DNA of 64,000 bases. It comes from RYN-230 sp963713815. GTDB lineage: Bacteria > Actinomycetota > Actinomycetes > Streptosporangiales > Streptosporangiaceae. This document shows positions 8,850 to 17,500 of this stretch, one piece after another (within the stretch, counting starts at the first letter, position 1; every line of letters begins with the position of its first letter). The stretch is taken from the NCBI GenBank assembly GCA_963713815.1, contig CAVQNH010000026.1, forward strand, positions 226,935 to 290,934. The letters run 5' to 3'. Below the pieces are notes generated by a model. It ran no database searches, was not told the origin of the DNA, and was given only the letters and a program-made list of their open reading frames with translations. Made by a program: the position numbers and the translations under genes.

Positions 8850-9686
8850 ATGGGTCTCATCACGGATGTGCACGACGCGGTCGAGGGGTACGAGGCGGTG
8901 GCGCTCCCGCTGCTGCTGGAGGAGTCGTCGGGGGCGCACGGCCTGGACGGCGCGGTGCTCCGCCGGCGCAGCGCCCGGCCGACCAAGCGGGCAGTGATCT
9001 ACCTGCACTGCATGAGCGACTCGTTCGTGCCCGCCGACCTGGCCAGCTGGTACACCGAGCGCGGGTTCCACTTCTACGTCGCCGACCTGCGCCGCCTGGG
9101 GGACCCGGACCGGCCCGGCGCGGAGAATAACGCCGAGGAGCTAGGGGAGTACCTGGCCTGCCTGGACACGGCGGTGCAGCATGTCCGGGAGGCGGACGGC
9201 ATCGAGACCGTGGTGCTGTGCGCGCATGACACGGGGGCGGTCATCGCGGCGCTCTGGTGCCACGCCCGGCGGGCCAGCCAGGGCGTGGATGCGCTGGTGC
9301 TGGCCAGCCCGTCGCTGCGGGCCGGCTCGTGGCTGGCCCGGACAGTGGGCCGCCGGGTATCCGTGCCGAGACGCCGCACCCCACCCTTGCTCGCCGTGGC
9401 CCGCCGCCGGGTCTGGCGCGGCCTGGACATCAGCTGCCCGGTCCTGGTGCTGTGCCCGTCGGAGGACTGGGACGCGCCGGGCGGCTCGGGCAGGCTGCTC
9501 GCGCTGCCGGTCCGGGGCGGCCAGGCCACGATCCGGCTCGGCGCGCATGTGACCTGGCTCAGGCTCGAGGGAGTCCAGCCCGCCCAGGCGCTACCTGGCG
9601 GTACGGCCCGCAAGCGCGTGTTCGACGAGCTCGCCCGCTGGCTGAGTGCCTACCTGTCCGGCCAGATCCGGGACCAGCTGCTGTAG
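8850..9686 (+). CDS. alpha/beta hydrolase with Asp at the nucleophile position
   Basis: A 278-residue alpha/beta hydrolase-fold protein, related to the lysophospholipase-like group. Strand and turn motifs are clear: YLHCMSDSFVP, the nucleophile elbow VVLCAHDTGAVIAALW (about residues 118-133), the acid region CPVLVLCPSEDWD, and a late His in LGAHVTWL. The elbow reads H-D-T-G where this group normally has H-S-T-G, so the nucleophile would be Asp, as in dehalogenases and epoxide hydrolases, or the protein is inactive. The ATG at 8850 has only a weak G-rich leader. It stands alone between convergent genes. Confidence 0.75.
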   Translation: MGLITDVHDAVEGYEAVALPLLLEESSGAHGLDGAVLRRRSARPTKRAVIYLHCMSDSFVPADLASWYTERGFHFYVADLRRLGDPDRPGAENNAEELGEYLACLDTAVQHVREADGIETVVLCAHDTGAVIAALWCHARRASQGVDALVLASPSLRAGSWLARTVGRRVSVPRRRTPPLLAVARRRVWRGLDISCPVLVLCPSEDWDAPGGSGRLLALPVRGGQATIRLGAHVTWLRLEGVQPAQALPGGTARKRVFDELARWLSAYLSGQIRDQLL

Positions 9687-9776
9687 GGGTGAGCCCGGGC
9701 GGGCGTTGTGGTCCCCCTGGGCCGCGGGCCGGGGGGAGGGAGAACGGGTGGCGGTTTTCGTTGCGGAAAAGAAGCG

Positions 9777-11546
9777 TCAGCTGACGGAGATCGTGACGCT
9801 CGGGTAGCCGCTGGCCCCGTTGGGCTCGGGTGGTTCCTGCAGCGCGGTCTGCGTGTAGCCCGTCGCGTCGGTGGCGCGCGCCTCGATCAGGTGGCTGCCG
9901 CGTGTCGCGTCCCACTCCCAGGCCCATTGCCGCCACGTGTCGATCCCGGGCACCGCGGCCAGCCGGGCCTGCTGCCACGGCCCGCGGTCCACCCGGACGT
10001 GCACCGCGTCGATCCCCTTGTGCTGGGCCCAGGCCACCCCGGCCACCGGTGTCCGGCCCGCGGACACCGAGCTGACCGGCACGTCGATGCGGGATTCCGT
10101 CTTGATCGGGGCCCGCTGGGACCAGCCGCGCTGGGCCCAGTAGGCGAAATTGCCGCGGAACGTGGTCACCTTGATGTCGGTCACCCACTTGGTGGCCGAC
10201 ACGTAGCCATACAAGCCGGGGGTCACCATCCGCACCGGGAAACCGTGCGCGACCGGCAGCGGCGCGCCGTTCATGGCCACCGCGAGCAGCGCGTCCCGGC
10301 CGTCCAGGACCGTGGCGAGGGGCGTGCCCGAGGTGAACCCGTCGGTGGAGGTGCAGATCAGCTGGTCGGCGCCGGCCCGGGGCCGCGCCTCCCTCAGCAG
10401 GTCAGCGAGGCTGGCGCCGAGCCACTTCGCGTTCCCGATGTAGGGGCCGGCGACCGGGTTCGAGACACAGCACAGGGTGATCCAGTCCTCGGTCAGCGGC
10501 CGCTTCAGCAGCTCGTGATAGTTGATGGTGATCTCGCGCTCCACCATCCCGTGGATCCGCAGCTGCCAGGTCTGCGGGGCGACCTGCGGCAGGATCAGCG
10601 CGGTGTCCACCCGGTAGAACGACGAGTCCGGGGTGACGAACGAGCTCAGGCCCTTGATATGGAAATCCACCCCGCTGGGCAGCGGCGGCACCGGGTGCGC
10701 GGCCTTCGGGAACCGGATGCTGGACCTGGCGGCGGTCACGCTGGAGCGTTCCGACAGGGACCGCCCGCCGAGGAGGCCGACGCCGCCCGCCCCCAGTGCC
10801 ACCGCGCCGGCGGTCAGGAAGCTGCGGCGGCCAGGCTGCCACGGTGCCCGGCGCGGATCGGCCGACGGCGGGCCGCTGCGGGCCCGGGAGACGGGCTGCG
10901 GGCGGTCACCGCTTCCGTGTTCTGCCTGGCCGGCCGCTGCCTGGCCGGCCGGTGGCGGGCCGTCGGTGTCCCGGTCAGACGGTGCGGGCCCGGCCAGGGC
11001 AGGATCGGCTGGCACGATGAAATCGGGCTGGGAGGCCGGGCCCTGGGGACGCGGTGGCCGCGGTATCGCCGCCGGACCGGAAGCGGACTCGAGTGGCGCC
11101 CGGCCCCCGGCCGCGCGGACCAGCAGCTTCAGCGCGTAGCCTCCGGCCAGGGCGCCGATCAGGGTCGGCAGCGCGTCCCACGGCGTCGCGTTCGGCCGGG
11201 TCAGCGCCGCCGCCAGGCCGATGGCCGCGAAGATGGCCAGCCCGATGTAGCCGCGGCGCAGGTTCCGCATGGCGGCGATCCCGATAGCCGCGGAGAACAC
11301 CGCCAGCACCACGAGGATGCCGATGACCAGCACGGTCTTGTCGTGCGACCCGAACGCCGAGATGGCAAAATTCTTGACGGCGGGCGGGGCGTTGTCGATG
11401 GCTGCGCTGCCGACGGCGGCGACGGGCGACCCTTGCGGGCGGCCGATCCCGGCCACCAGCTGGCCCACGCCGAGCGCGACCCAGGCCATCAGCAGGCCGA
11501 CGAGTACCCCACGCCAGGCCGCGGGGGAGTCAGAATGGTCTCTCAC
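9777..11546 (-). CDS. membrane-anchored molybdopterin-dependent sulfite-oxidase-like protein
   Basis: A 589-residue protein of the oxidoreductase molybdopterin-binding (sulfite oxidase) family. The first 150 residues contain about four TM helices (LVGLLMAWVALGVGQLVAG, VLVIGILVVLAVFSAA and others). A Pro-rich linker follows, then RRSFLTAGAVALGAGG, which looks like a Tat-type RR signal placed internally. The Moco domain contains LCCVSNPVAGPYIGNAKWLG with the Cys expected to ligate Mo, then PLPVAHGFPVRMVTPGLYGY. A C-terminal Mo-co dimerisation domain ends the protein. The start is GTG 11546, six bases from a SigK-like -10, so the mRNA is probably leaderless. It is divergent from sigK and predicted to belong to that regulon. 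Confidence 0.88.
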   Translation of the reverse strand: MRDHSDSPAAWRGVLVGLLMAWVALGVGQLVAGIGRPQGSPVAAVGSAAIDNAPPAVKNFAISAFGSHDKTVLVIGILVVLAVFSAAIGIAAMRNLRRGYIGLAIFAAIGLAAALTRPNATPWDALPTLIGALAGGYALKLLVRAAGGRAPLESASGPAAIPRPPRPQGPASQPDFIVPADPALAGPAPSDRDTDGPPPAGQAAAGQAEHGSGDRPQPVSRARSGPPSADPRRAPWQPGRRSFLTAGAVALGAGGVGLLGGRSLSERSSVTAARSSIRFPKAAHPVPPLPSGVDFHIKGLSSFVTPDSSFYRVDTALILPQVAPQTWQLRIHGMVEREITINYHELLKRPLTEDWITLCCVSNPVAGPYIGNAKWLGASLADLLREARPRAGADQLICTSTDGFTSGTPLATVLDGRDALLAVAMNGAPLPVAHGFPVRMVTPGLYGYVSATKWVTDIKVTTFRGNFAYWAQRGWSQRAPIKTESRIDVPVSSVSAGRTPVAGVAWAQHKGIDAVHVRVDRGPWQQARLAAVPGIDTWRQWAWEWDATRGSHLIEARATDATGYTQTALQEPPEPNGASGYPSVTISVS

Positions 11547-11636
11547 AGGGTCTATTCGTAGCCGACGCCGGAGTGGATTGCCGCGGATCAGCCCTGGATG
11601 GCCAAGCCATCAGGGATCCGGCTACGAATAAGGGAC
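11547..11636. promoter_or_regulatory. divergent, matching ECF (SigK-type) promoters with leaderless starts
   Basis: Both strands carry the same elements. Plus strand: CAAGCC (11603-11608), 16 bp, CGAATA (11625-11630), 6 bp, ATG at 11637. Minus strand: CAATCC (11575-11580), 16 bp, CGAATA (11553-11558), 6 bp, GTG at 11546. The -10 regions share the 12-mer CGGCTACGAATA, forming an inverted repeat. The geometry fits an ECF sigma promoter and puts each transcription start at the start codon. It resembles the published mycobacterial SigK consensus as I recall it. This predicts autoregulation of sigK and co-regulation of the sulfite-oxidase-like gene. Confidence 0.75.
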
Positions 11637-12278
11637 ATGCGGATGACCGACAGCCAGCCCTGGCTCCCGGCTGGAGGCCGGGGCGCTGGCGGGCCCGGGG
11701 CGGGGATGCCGGGCCCCGGCGGTCGGGCTGACGGCCAGGACGGCGCTGACCTGAGCGTGCTGCTCGGCCAGGTAGCCCGGGGCGACGAGGACGCGTACGG
11801 CGTGGTCTACGCGCAGCTCGCGGGGCACGTGCTCGGCATCGCCCGGAGCGTCCTGCGTGACCCGGCCCAGGCCGAGGAGGTCGCCCAGGAGGTCCTGCTC
11901 GAAGTGTGGCGCGACGCGGCCCGCTTCGACGCCGGCCGGGGCACCGCGAAGGCCTGGGTGATGACGCTGGCCCACCGGCGGTCCGTGGACCGGGTGCGGT
12001 CCGAGCAGGCCTCGGCGGACCGTGAGCAGCGGGCGGCCCGGGCCGAGATCTCCTATGACGTCGTGGCGGAGACCGTGACCGCGCGGCTCGACGCCGAGCG
12101 GGTCCGCCGCTGCCTGGGTTCGCTCACCGAGCTGCAGCAGGAGTCGATCACTCTCGCGTACTACCGGGGCTGCACCTACCGTGAGGTGGCCGGGCTGCTG
12201 AAGGTGCCGGTCGGGACCGTGAAGACGCGGATGCGCGACGGCCTGATCCGGCTCCGTGACTGCCTGGGGGTGGATTAG
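11637..12278 (+). CDS. sigK: ECF RNA polymerase sigma factor, SigK family
   Basis: A 213-residue ECF sigma factor. After a Gly/Pro-rich leader, region 2 is seen in DEDAYGVVYAQLAGHVLGIA and DPAQAEEVAQEVLLEVWRDA. The linker contains AWVMTLAHRRSVDRVRSEQA, and region 4 runs from LGSLTELQQESITLAYYRGCTYREVAGLL to VPVGTVKTRMRDGLIRLRD. This matches SigK/SigL-type factors controlled by RskA. I place the start at ATG 11637 because a matching ECF promoter ends six bases upstream; ATG 11643 is an alternative. The anti-sigma gene follows after 3 bp. Release would be by regulated proteolysis of that membrane anti-sigma factor. Confidence 0.92.
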   Translation: MRMTDSQPWLPAGGRGAGGPGAGMPGPGGRADGQDGADLSVLLGQVARGDEDAYGVVYAQLAGHVLGIARSVLRDPAQAEEVAQEVLLEVWRDAARFDAGRGTAKAWVMTLAHRRSVDRVRSEQASADREQRAARAEISYDVVAETVTARLDAERVRRCLGSLTELQQESITLAYYRGCTYREVAGLLKVPVGTVKTRMRDGLIRLRDCLGVD

Positions 12279-12281
12279 GCG

Positions 12282-13073
12282 GTGAGCATGTTCAGGTTCC
12301 GCCGCACCGATCCGCACACGCTCGCGGGCGCCTACGCCCTCAACGCCCTCGGCGACGCCGACCGGGCGCGGTTCGAGCGGCACCTCAGCGGCTGCCCGTC
12401 CTGCGCCCAGGAGGCCCGGGGACTGCAGGAGGCCACCTCGCGGCTCGCCGACACGCTGGCCGTCCAGCCGCCGGACGTAATGCGCGAGCGGGTGATGGCC
12501 GCCGCGGCGCACACCCGGCAGAACCCGCCCGTCACCGAGCCAGCCGGTGCCGCATGGCCGGCCAGGGTGGGGTTGCCGGGCCAGGCTGCATGGCGGGGCC
12601 GGGGTGAGCGGCGGGGGCGGCGCTGGGGAATCCTGATCGCCGGCGGGGCCCTGGCTATCGCCCTCGCGCTCGGCGGCCTCGCGTTCCACACCGAGCAGCA
12701 GCTCAACCAGATGCGGGACCGCAGCCGGGCCATCGCCGCGGTGCTCAACGAGCCGGACGCGGCCATGATGACGGTGACGGCCGCCACCCAGGGGAGCGCC
12801 ACCATCGTCATGTCGCACCAGGCCCGGGCGCTCGTCTTCACCGCGGCCCGGTTTCCGGCACTGCCGTCGTCCCAGCGTTACGAGCTGTGGCTGATGGGCC
12901 GGGACGGGCCCCGCGCGGCGGGCATGCTGCCGCAGCCGCGCGCCGGGATGACGGCCCCCGTGATCGTGTCGGGCCTGCGACCGGGCGACGCGTTCGCGGT
13001 CTCGGCCGAACCCGCCGGCGGGGCCAGCCACCCCACCTCGCCGATGATCCTGCAAGTCGCCCTGTCCTCGTGA
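12282..13073 (+). CDS. rskA: membrane anti-sigma-K factor RskA
   Basis: A 263-residue single-pass anti-sigma factor. The cytoplasmic N-terminal zinc-binding anti-sigma domain has the H-x3-C-x2-C motif in HLSGCPSCAQEA (about residues 34-45). One TM helix follows at about 116-135 (GILIAGGALAIALALGGLAF). The extracytoplasmic RskA domain has the family motifs QRYELWLMGRDGPRAAGML and GDAFAVSAEPAGGA. The gene follows sigK by 3 bp, so the two are co-transcribed. It should hold SigK at the membrane until cleaved by site-1 and site-2 proteases, which are not in this window. The GTG at 12282 or ATG at 12288 could start it. Confidence 0.93.
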   Translation: MSMFRFRRTDPHTLAGAYALNALGDADRARFERHLSGCPSCAQEARGLQEATSRLADTLAVQPPDVMRERVMAAAAHTRQNPPVTEPAGAAWPARVGLPGQAAWRGRGERRGRRWGILIAGGALAIALALGGLAFHTEQQLNQMRDRSRAIAAVLNEPDAAMMTVTAATQGSATIVMSHQARALVFTAARFPALPSSQRYELWLMGRDGPRAAGMLPQPRAGMTAPVIVSGLRPGDAFAVSAEPAGGASHPTSPMILQVALSS

Positions 13074-13143
13074 TCGCTCCCGCCGCGGGGGGCTGCGGCG
13101 GCCCGTTTCCGCTGGGGTCGGCGGCAGGCTAACGTGGGGACCC

Positions 13144-13884
13144 GTGAAAGCATCTCCCGAGGCGCAGCAGCGGCTGCTTGAGTTGGCCGATCTCGACGCC
13201 GAGCTGAACCGCCTGGATCACCGGCGGCGTACGCTCCCCGAGATCGAGGAAGCCGATCGGATCGAAGCCCGGGATCGCGAGCTGCACGACCAGATCGTCG
13301 CCCTGGACGCCGAGGAGAAAGATTTCGGCCGGGAGCAGGGCAAGGCCGAGGGCGACGTCGATCAGGTCCGGGCCAGGGTGGACCGGGACCGCAAGCGGCT
13401 CGACGGCGGCCAGGTGTCCTCCGCCCGCGAGCTGGAGAACCTCCAGTCGGAGATCGTCTCCCTGGAGCGCAGGCAGTCGGACCTGGAAGAGATCGTGCTC
13501 GACGTGATGGAGCGCCGGGAATCCGCGCAGAGCCGCCGGGACGCTCTGGCCGGCGAGCGGTCCGGGCTGGCCGGGAAACTGCAGGAGGTCACCGCCCTGC
13601 GGGATGCCGCACTGGCCGAGATCGCCGACGAGGCGGGCAAGGCACGTGGTGAACGGGCGGAGGTCGTGTCCAAGGAGCCCGCGGACCTCATGGCGCTGTA
13701 CGAGAAGTTGCGGGAACAGCACGGGGTGGGCGCGGCGGCCCTGCGCGGCGGCCGGTGCCAGGGCTGCCATCTCTCGCTGAACACGGTGGACCTGAACCGG
13801 ATCCGGGCCGCCGACCCCGACGAGGTGATCCGCTGTGAGGAATGCCGGCGGATCCTGGTCCGGACGCCCGAGTCCGGGCTGTGA
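13144..13884 (+). CDS. coiled-coil protein with C-terminal C4 zinc ribbon
   Basis: A 246-residue protein: residues 1-180 form a long charged coiled coil (QQRLLELADLDAELNRLDHR and onwards), then a C4 zinc ribbon with CQGC near residue 202 and CEEC near 231. It is the DUF164/CdsZ-like family, the actinobacterial counterpart of M. tuberculosis Rv2229c. Its neighbour downstream is the RNase H-phosphatase gene, exactly as Rv2229c-Rv2228c, which supports both assignments. The start is GTG 13144. Exact molecular role in actinomycetes is not established. Confidence 0.88.
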   Translation: MKASPEAQQRLLELADLDAELNRLDHRRRTLPEIEEADRIEARDRELHDQIVALDAEEKDFGREQGKAEGDVDQVRARVDRDRKRLDGGQVSSARELENLQSEIVSLERRQSDLEEIVLDVMERRESAQSRRDALAGERSGLAGKLQEVTALRDAALAEIADEAGKARGERAEVVSKEPADLMALYEKLREQHGVGAAALRGGRCQGCHLSLNTVDLNRIRAADPDEVIRCEECRRILVRTPESGL

Positions 13885-13896
13885 CGGGCCGCCCCC

Positions 13897-15038
13897 ATGG
13901 CAGGCAAGCAGGTGACAGGCAAGCTGCTCGTCGAGGCGGACGGCGGCTCACGCGGTAACCCGGGGCCGGCCGGGTACGGTGCCGTGGTCCGGGACGCCGA
14001 TTCCGGTGAGGTGCTCGCCGAGCTCTCTGAGAGCCTGGGGACGACCACCAACAACGTTGCGGAGTACTCGGGCCTCGTCGCGGGCCTGGAGAAGGCGGCG
14101 GACCTGGCGCCGGGTGCTGATGTCAACGTCCGGATGGACTCCAAGCTCGTGGTGGAGCAGATGTCCGGGCGCTGGCAGATCAAGCACCCGGCGTTGCAGC
14201 CACTGGCGTCCCGGGCCAGCCAGGCTGCCCGGCGGCTGGGCCGGGTCAGGTACGAGTGGGTACCGCGCGCCCGCAACTCGCACGCGGACCGGCTGGCCAA
14301 CCAGGCGATGGACGGGGCGAAGAACGGCGGTGCCCGCGCCGGGGGCTCGGCCCCTGAGGCCGGGGGCCCGGACTCCGCGCCGCGGCCGGGCCCCGGATGG
14401 TCGGCGGCGCAGGGCGAGCCCACCACCACCGTGCTGCTCCGGCACGGCGAGACCCCGCTGTCGGCCGAGCGCCGGTTCGCCGGGCGCGGGGACATCCCGC
14501 TCACCGAGGCCGGCAAGCTCCAGGCCAAGGCGGCGGCCCAGCGTCTCGGGCGGCCCGCGGCGGCATCGACCTGATCGTGACCTCCCCGCTGCAGCGGGCC
14601 CGGCTGACCGCGGAGGCGGTGGCGGCCGCCACCGGGGCCCCGGTCGAGGTGGACGACGGCTGGATCGAGACCGACTTCGGTGAGTGGGAGGGGCTGAGCT
14701 ACGCCGAGGCCATGGAGCGGTGGCCGGACGAGGTGACCGCCTGGATGAAGGACACCGCCAAGGCGCCTCCCGGGGGCGAGAGCTTCGCCGCGGCCGGCCG
14801 CCGGGTGCTGGCGGCGCTCGACCGGCTGCTGGCCCGCGCCGAGCCCGGCCGGGTCGTGGTGGTCAGCCACGTCACCCCCATGAAGACCGTGCTCCGCCAC
14901 GCGCTGCTGGCCCCGCCGCCGGCGCTGCGCCGGATGCATCTCGACGTGGCGTGCCTGTGCGAGGTCAACTGGTACGCCGACGGCCCGGCGGTGGTCCGGT
15001 CGTTCAACGACACCGCGCACCTTCACCCGCGGGACTAG
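13897..15038 (+). CDS. bifunctional RNase H / histidine phosphatase, frame broken near 14553
   Basis: Two-domain protein. The N-terminal RNase HI domain (about residues 5-140) has its acidic catalytic set in EADGGSRGNPGPAGYG, TTNNVAEYSGL, VRMDSKLVVEQM and NSHADRLANQAMD. After a Gly/Pro linker comes a histidine phosphatase domain with TVLLRHGETPLS (phospho-His), GDIPLTEAGKLQA, then DFGEWEGLSYAEA and the second catalytic His in VVVVSHVTPMKTV. This matches M. tuberculosis Rv2228c, an RNase H and acid phosphatase linked to cobalamin-type phosphatase activity. One base appears missing in the G/C run near 14553, so the phosphatase core (GGIDLIVTSPLQRARLT) is in another frame. Adding one base gives about 380 residues. 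Confidence 0.87.
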
Positions 15039-15093
15039 GCAGCAGTCCGTCACGGGTCCGGTTCCGGGCGCCCGAGCCCTATGCTGAGGACAC

Positions 15094-15509
15094 GGCGGGC
15101 GAGCCGGCCGGGCGGCCGCGCTGGGACTCCGGTCCCGGTGAGGAAGGTCCGGGCTCCGCAGGGCAAGGTGGTCGGTAACGCCGACCCGGGGTGACCCGCG
15201 GGAAAGTGCCACAGAAAACAGACCGCCCGGGCATGGGGCTTGCCTCCGGTGCCCGGGTAAGGGTGAAACGGTGGTGTAAGAGACCACCAGCGCCGCAGGT
15301 GACTGCGGCGGCTTGGTAAACCCCACCTGGAGCAAGGTCAGAAGGGACCCCGGCTGGTGCCGGGGGACTGCGCGAGCGTTTGAGGGCGGCCCGCCCGATG
15401 CTCGCGGGTAGACCGCATGAGGCTGTCAGCAATGGCAGCCCAAGATGGATGGCCGTCGGCCCGCTTCGGCGGGTGCACAGAACCCGGCCTACAGGCCGGC
15501 TCGCCCGCC
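15094..15509 (+). ncRNA. rnpB: RNase P RNA (class A)
   Basis: Catalytic RNA of RNase P, about 416 nt. Helix P1 is a perfect 16-bp pairing between 15094-15109 (GGCGGGCGAGCCGGCC) and 15494-15509. Conserved cores are present in order: GAGGAAGGTCCGGGCTCC (5' half of P4), ACAGAAAACAGACCGCC, AAGGGTGAAACGGTGG, GGTAAACCCCACCTGGAGC, then GATGGATGGCCGTC and the 3' P4 strand ACAGAACCCGGCCTACAG. GAGGAAGGTCC has G where many sequences have A. No promoter is assigned. Two degenerate copies of its 3' end lie downstream. Confidence 0.95.
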
Positions 15510-15776
15510 GCCTACGTCCCTGACGTGGCCCGAAGCGGTGCCCTAGATCCTGAAGGGCACGTCGGGGGCACATGCACACCTTCTCAGCCCGCAAGGTCAC
15601 GCGAAGTTCAACGTCGATGGCATCACCGCTCCGGCGGAGGTCCGGGACTGTCCTCGTAACGGGACCAGGTGCCGGAGGGCTCACTTGATGGGCGACACTT
15701 TGGCTTCGCTTGATGTGCGCAGTCCCTGGGTTGTAACCGGGCTCGGTTGAGCCCTGGGCAGATCGGGCGAGATTCC
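15510..15776. other. intergenic region after rnpB
   Basis: The rnpB 3' repeat unit continues to about 15524 (CCTACGTCCCTGAC). The remaining 250 bases show no convincing coding frame, no clear terminator and no tRNA. Confidence 0.5.
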
Positions 15777-16360
15777 TCAGAGTTGGGCCTTCAGCTCGTC
15801 GATCTTGCCGATGTGCTCCCGGAGCTGGGTGTAGGCGGGGCGCTCGCGGATGCGGGTCAGCGCCCAGCGGACGCCGTCGGCGCGGTTTGGAGACGATGCC
15901 AGCGGTGATCAGGGCGTCGAGAACCTCAACGTCCCTGGGGTCGAGCCGTGCCATCACCGCGGTGAGAGTGCGGCCCGCGGCCGTGCGGTCCTGCGGGCCG
16001 ACAGACATCGAGATGACGGGATGTCCGCGCTCCCCGGGCTGTGGGGGGAAAGTGAACTGCGACGCGCCCGACGGAGGGCATCGCCCGGGCGATCGTCTTG
16101 CGCAGGTCCTCGATAGCCCCACTATGCGCCCGCTCAAACGCGTGAAGCGCCTCCTCCGGATCTTCGCCGGTAGGGGTGAGGATCACCCGGACCATCGCCT
16201 GGCCGGGCTCGATCACGGGCTCGTCACCGTACTGCAGCACCTCGACCTTCTGCACTGCCCCGTCGCCGCACCGCCTGTTCAGCTCTTCTTCGGCCCCGCG
16301 CTCGAGGCGTTCCTTCTCTTCCTGCTCCACGATCAGCTCCTTGATTTCCCGAGCAATCAT
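15777..16360 (-). CDS. hypothetical protein with Glu-rich N-terminus, frame broken twice
   Basis: Starts at ATG 16360 with GGAG six bases upstream. The N-terminal 25 residues are a charged helix (IKELIVEQEEKERLERGAEE). A middle domain contains VQKVEVLQYGDEPVIEPGQA and ALHAFERAHSGAIEDLRKTI. The C-terminal part reads LDPRDVEVLDALITAGIVS, then RADGVRWALTRIRERPAY and IDELKAQL, which resembles ribbon-helix-helix or toxin-antitoxin-like DNA-binding tails. One extra C in the C6 run at 16043-16048 and one extra A in the run at 15886-15888 break the frame. Removing both gives 193 residues. I do not recognise the family. It lies between two copies of the rnpB 3' end and could be cargo of a former integrated element. 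Confidence 0.55.
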
Positions 16361-16684
16361 CGTAACTCCGTCTACTCACGCAATCAAAGAATTTACCGGC
16401 CGGGTGAGGCAACACAGCCTGGCCCCACTGCCTGGCGCTGCTGAACAGCGGTCGTCAGCCGTGGTTTGACGCCTTGTGCCGTCTGATGTCCCGGCTGGCA
16501 ATCCGGGGCGCGGTAACGGTGGTGCCGGTCTCGACGGTGATCTGGTAGGTGTCCGGTCGGACGCTGACCCGCAGGATGACGGGGCCTAACCGAAGACCTG
16601 GCGTCGTGCCCGTCCGGGCGCGCTGTGGCTGGGCGCAGTGACCAGAGCGCAGGCCGCGCAGGCCGATCGTGAGAGCCTCATGGC

Positions 16685-16735
16685 GTGCTGAAGTTGCTGG
16701 CCTTCGTGCTTCCGCTGGGCCTGGACTCGTTCGCG
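16685..16735 (+). pseudogene. remnant resembling the N-terminus of an MntP/cadmium-type efflux protein
   Basis: GTG 16685 begins LKLLAFVLPLGLDSFA, which looks like the first membrane helix of MntP-like metal efflux pumps (the LGLD-FA motif). The similarity stops after 17 codons and the frame continues as an Arg-rich non-membrane sequence. Recognition is from memory of the motif only. Confidence 0.3.
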
Positions 16736-17283
16736 CGCCGCCGCGAGCGCGCCGAGCAGACTGCGCTCGGGATCGGCTGCGATCCTGCTCGGCGGCTGAC
16801 CTCATCACCGAGCAGATCATCCAGTAGCACGGCCGAGCGGGAAGCTGCACGCCACTCGAATCCAGCAACGCCATCGACTGCGAAGGCGGTGGAAATGAGA
16901 AAACGTACCCTGATCGAGGGCTAGAACGGAGCAGCAGGAAGGGCAGCGGCAACAGGTAGCGCAGCTGCCGATCGCCCGGACGGTTTTGCCGCCGTAGCAG
17001 CGGGCCGGGATGGGCTTAAAGATCTCTACGGCGGTGGTTACCGCGCCGGGCACGGCGGCGTGGGATGCTGACGGACGGCCGCGACAGTACCCATCGATCA
17101 CTGACCTGCCCCAACGACCACCGACGACCGCGAGGGTGACGCGTTCTAACCCAGCACACTGTGTCGGGGCACATTCGGGGCACATGACCTCGCCATGTGC
17201 CGGGAACTGTTAAGAACCGCTGAGATCGCAACCGCAGGTCAGAACGCATGTTGTTCGTATCGTCCAAGGTCAGCGCCCCCCGG

Positions 17284-17346
17284 GCACAAGACCCGGCCTA
17301 CAGGCCGGGCTCGCCCGCCGCCCACGTCCCTGACCTGCATCTCAGC
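17284..17346 (+). repeat. second copy of the rnpB 3' end
   Basis: A 63-nt segment repeating rnpB positions 15475-15524 almost exactly: GCACAAGACCCGGCCTACAG versus GCACAGAACCCGGCCTACAG, then GCTCGCCCGCCGCCCACGTC versus GCTCGCCCGCCGCCTACGTC, followed by CCTGAC. It shares a further CTGCATCTCAGC tail with the copy at 17765 that rnpB lacks. No RNase P body precedes it, so it is a partial copy. Confidence 0.8.
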
Positions 17347-17500
17347 GGAACTTACCGGCTTAGGGAGGCGTCATCGACGACCAGGCATAGATCCCCGCTC
17401 CCCGGTGTCGGCTTCGCGGCTTTGGGCTCGAACTCGTGGTTCACCTGATGAAGGTTGATCTTGCTCTGTCCGAAAATCAGGCCCTTGCGGCCGGCAAAGG

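Larger units (their letters stand above)
16361..17500. other. gene-poor region with eroded fragments
   Basis: No frame in this 1.1 kb looks intact. A minus-strand stretch ending near 16455 (PVILRVSVRPDTYQITVETG) is protein-like but has no coherent start. A plus-strand stretch at 16685-16735 resembles the start of a membrane efflux protein and is listed separately. 17160-17190 contains two near-direct CGGGGCACAT/C words. Composition is less biased than in neighbouring genes, as expected for decaying or horizontally acquired DNA. Confidence 0.5.

Noticed and set aside
16455..16952. A protein-coding gene ending PVILRVSVRPDTYQITVETG
   Set aside because: Only the last 50 codons look protein-like and there is no coherent start or family. 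Treated as part of the gene-poor region.
17016..17267. Integrase C-terminus near the second rnpB-like repeat
   Set aside because: The GGGGCACAT words resemble sequences near some actinomycete att sites, but no Tyr-recombinase motifs (R..H..R..Y) are visible on either strand.
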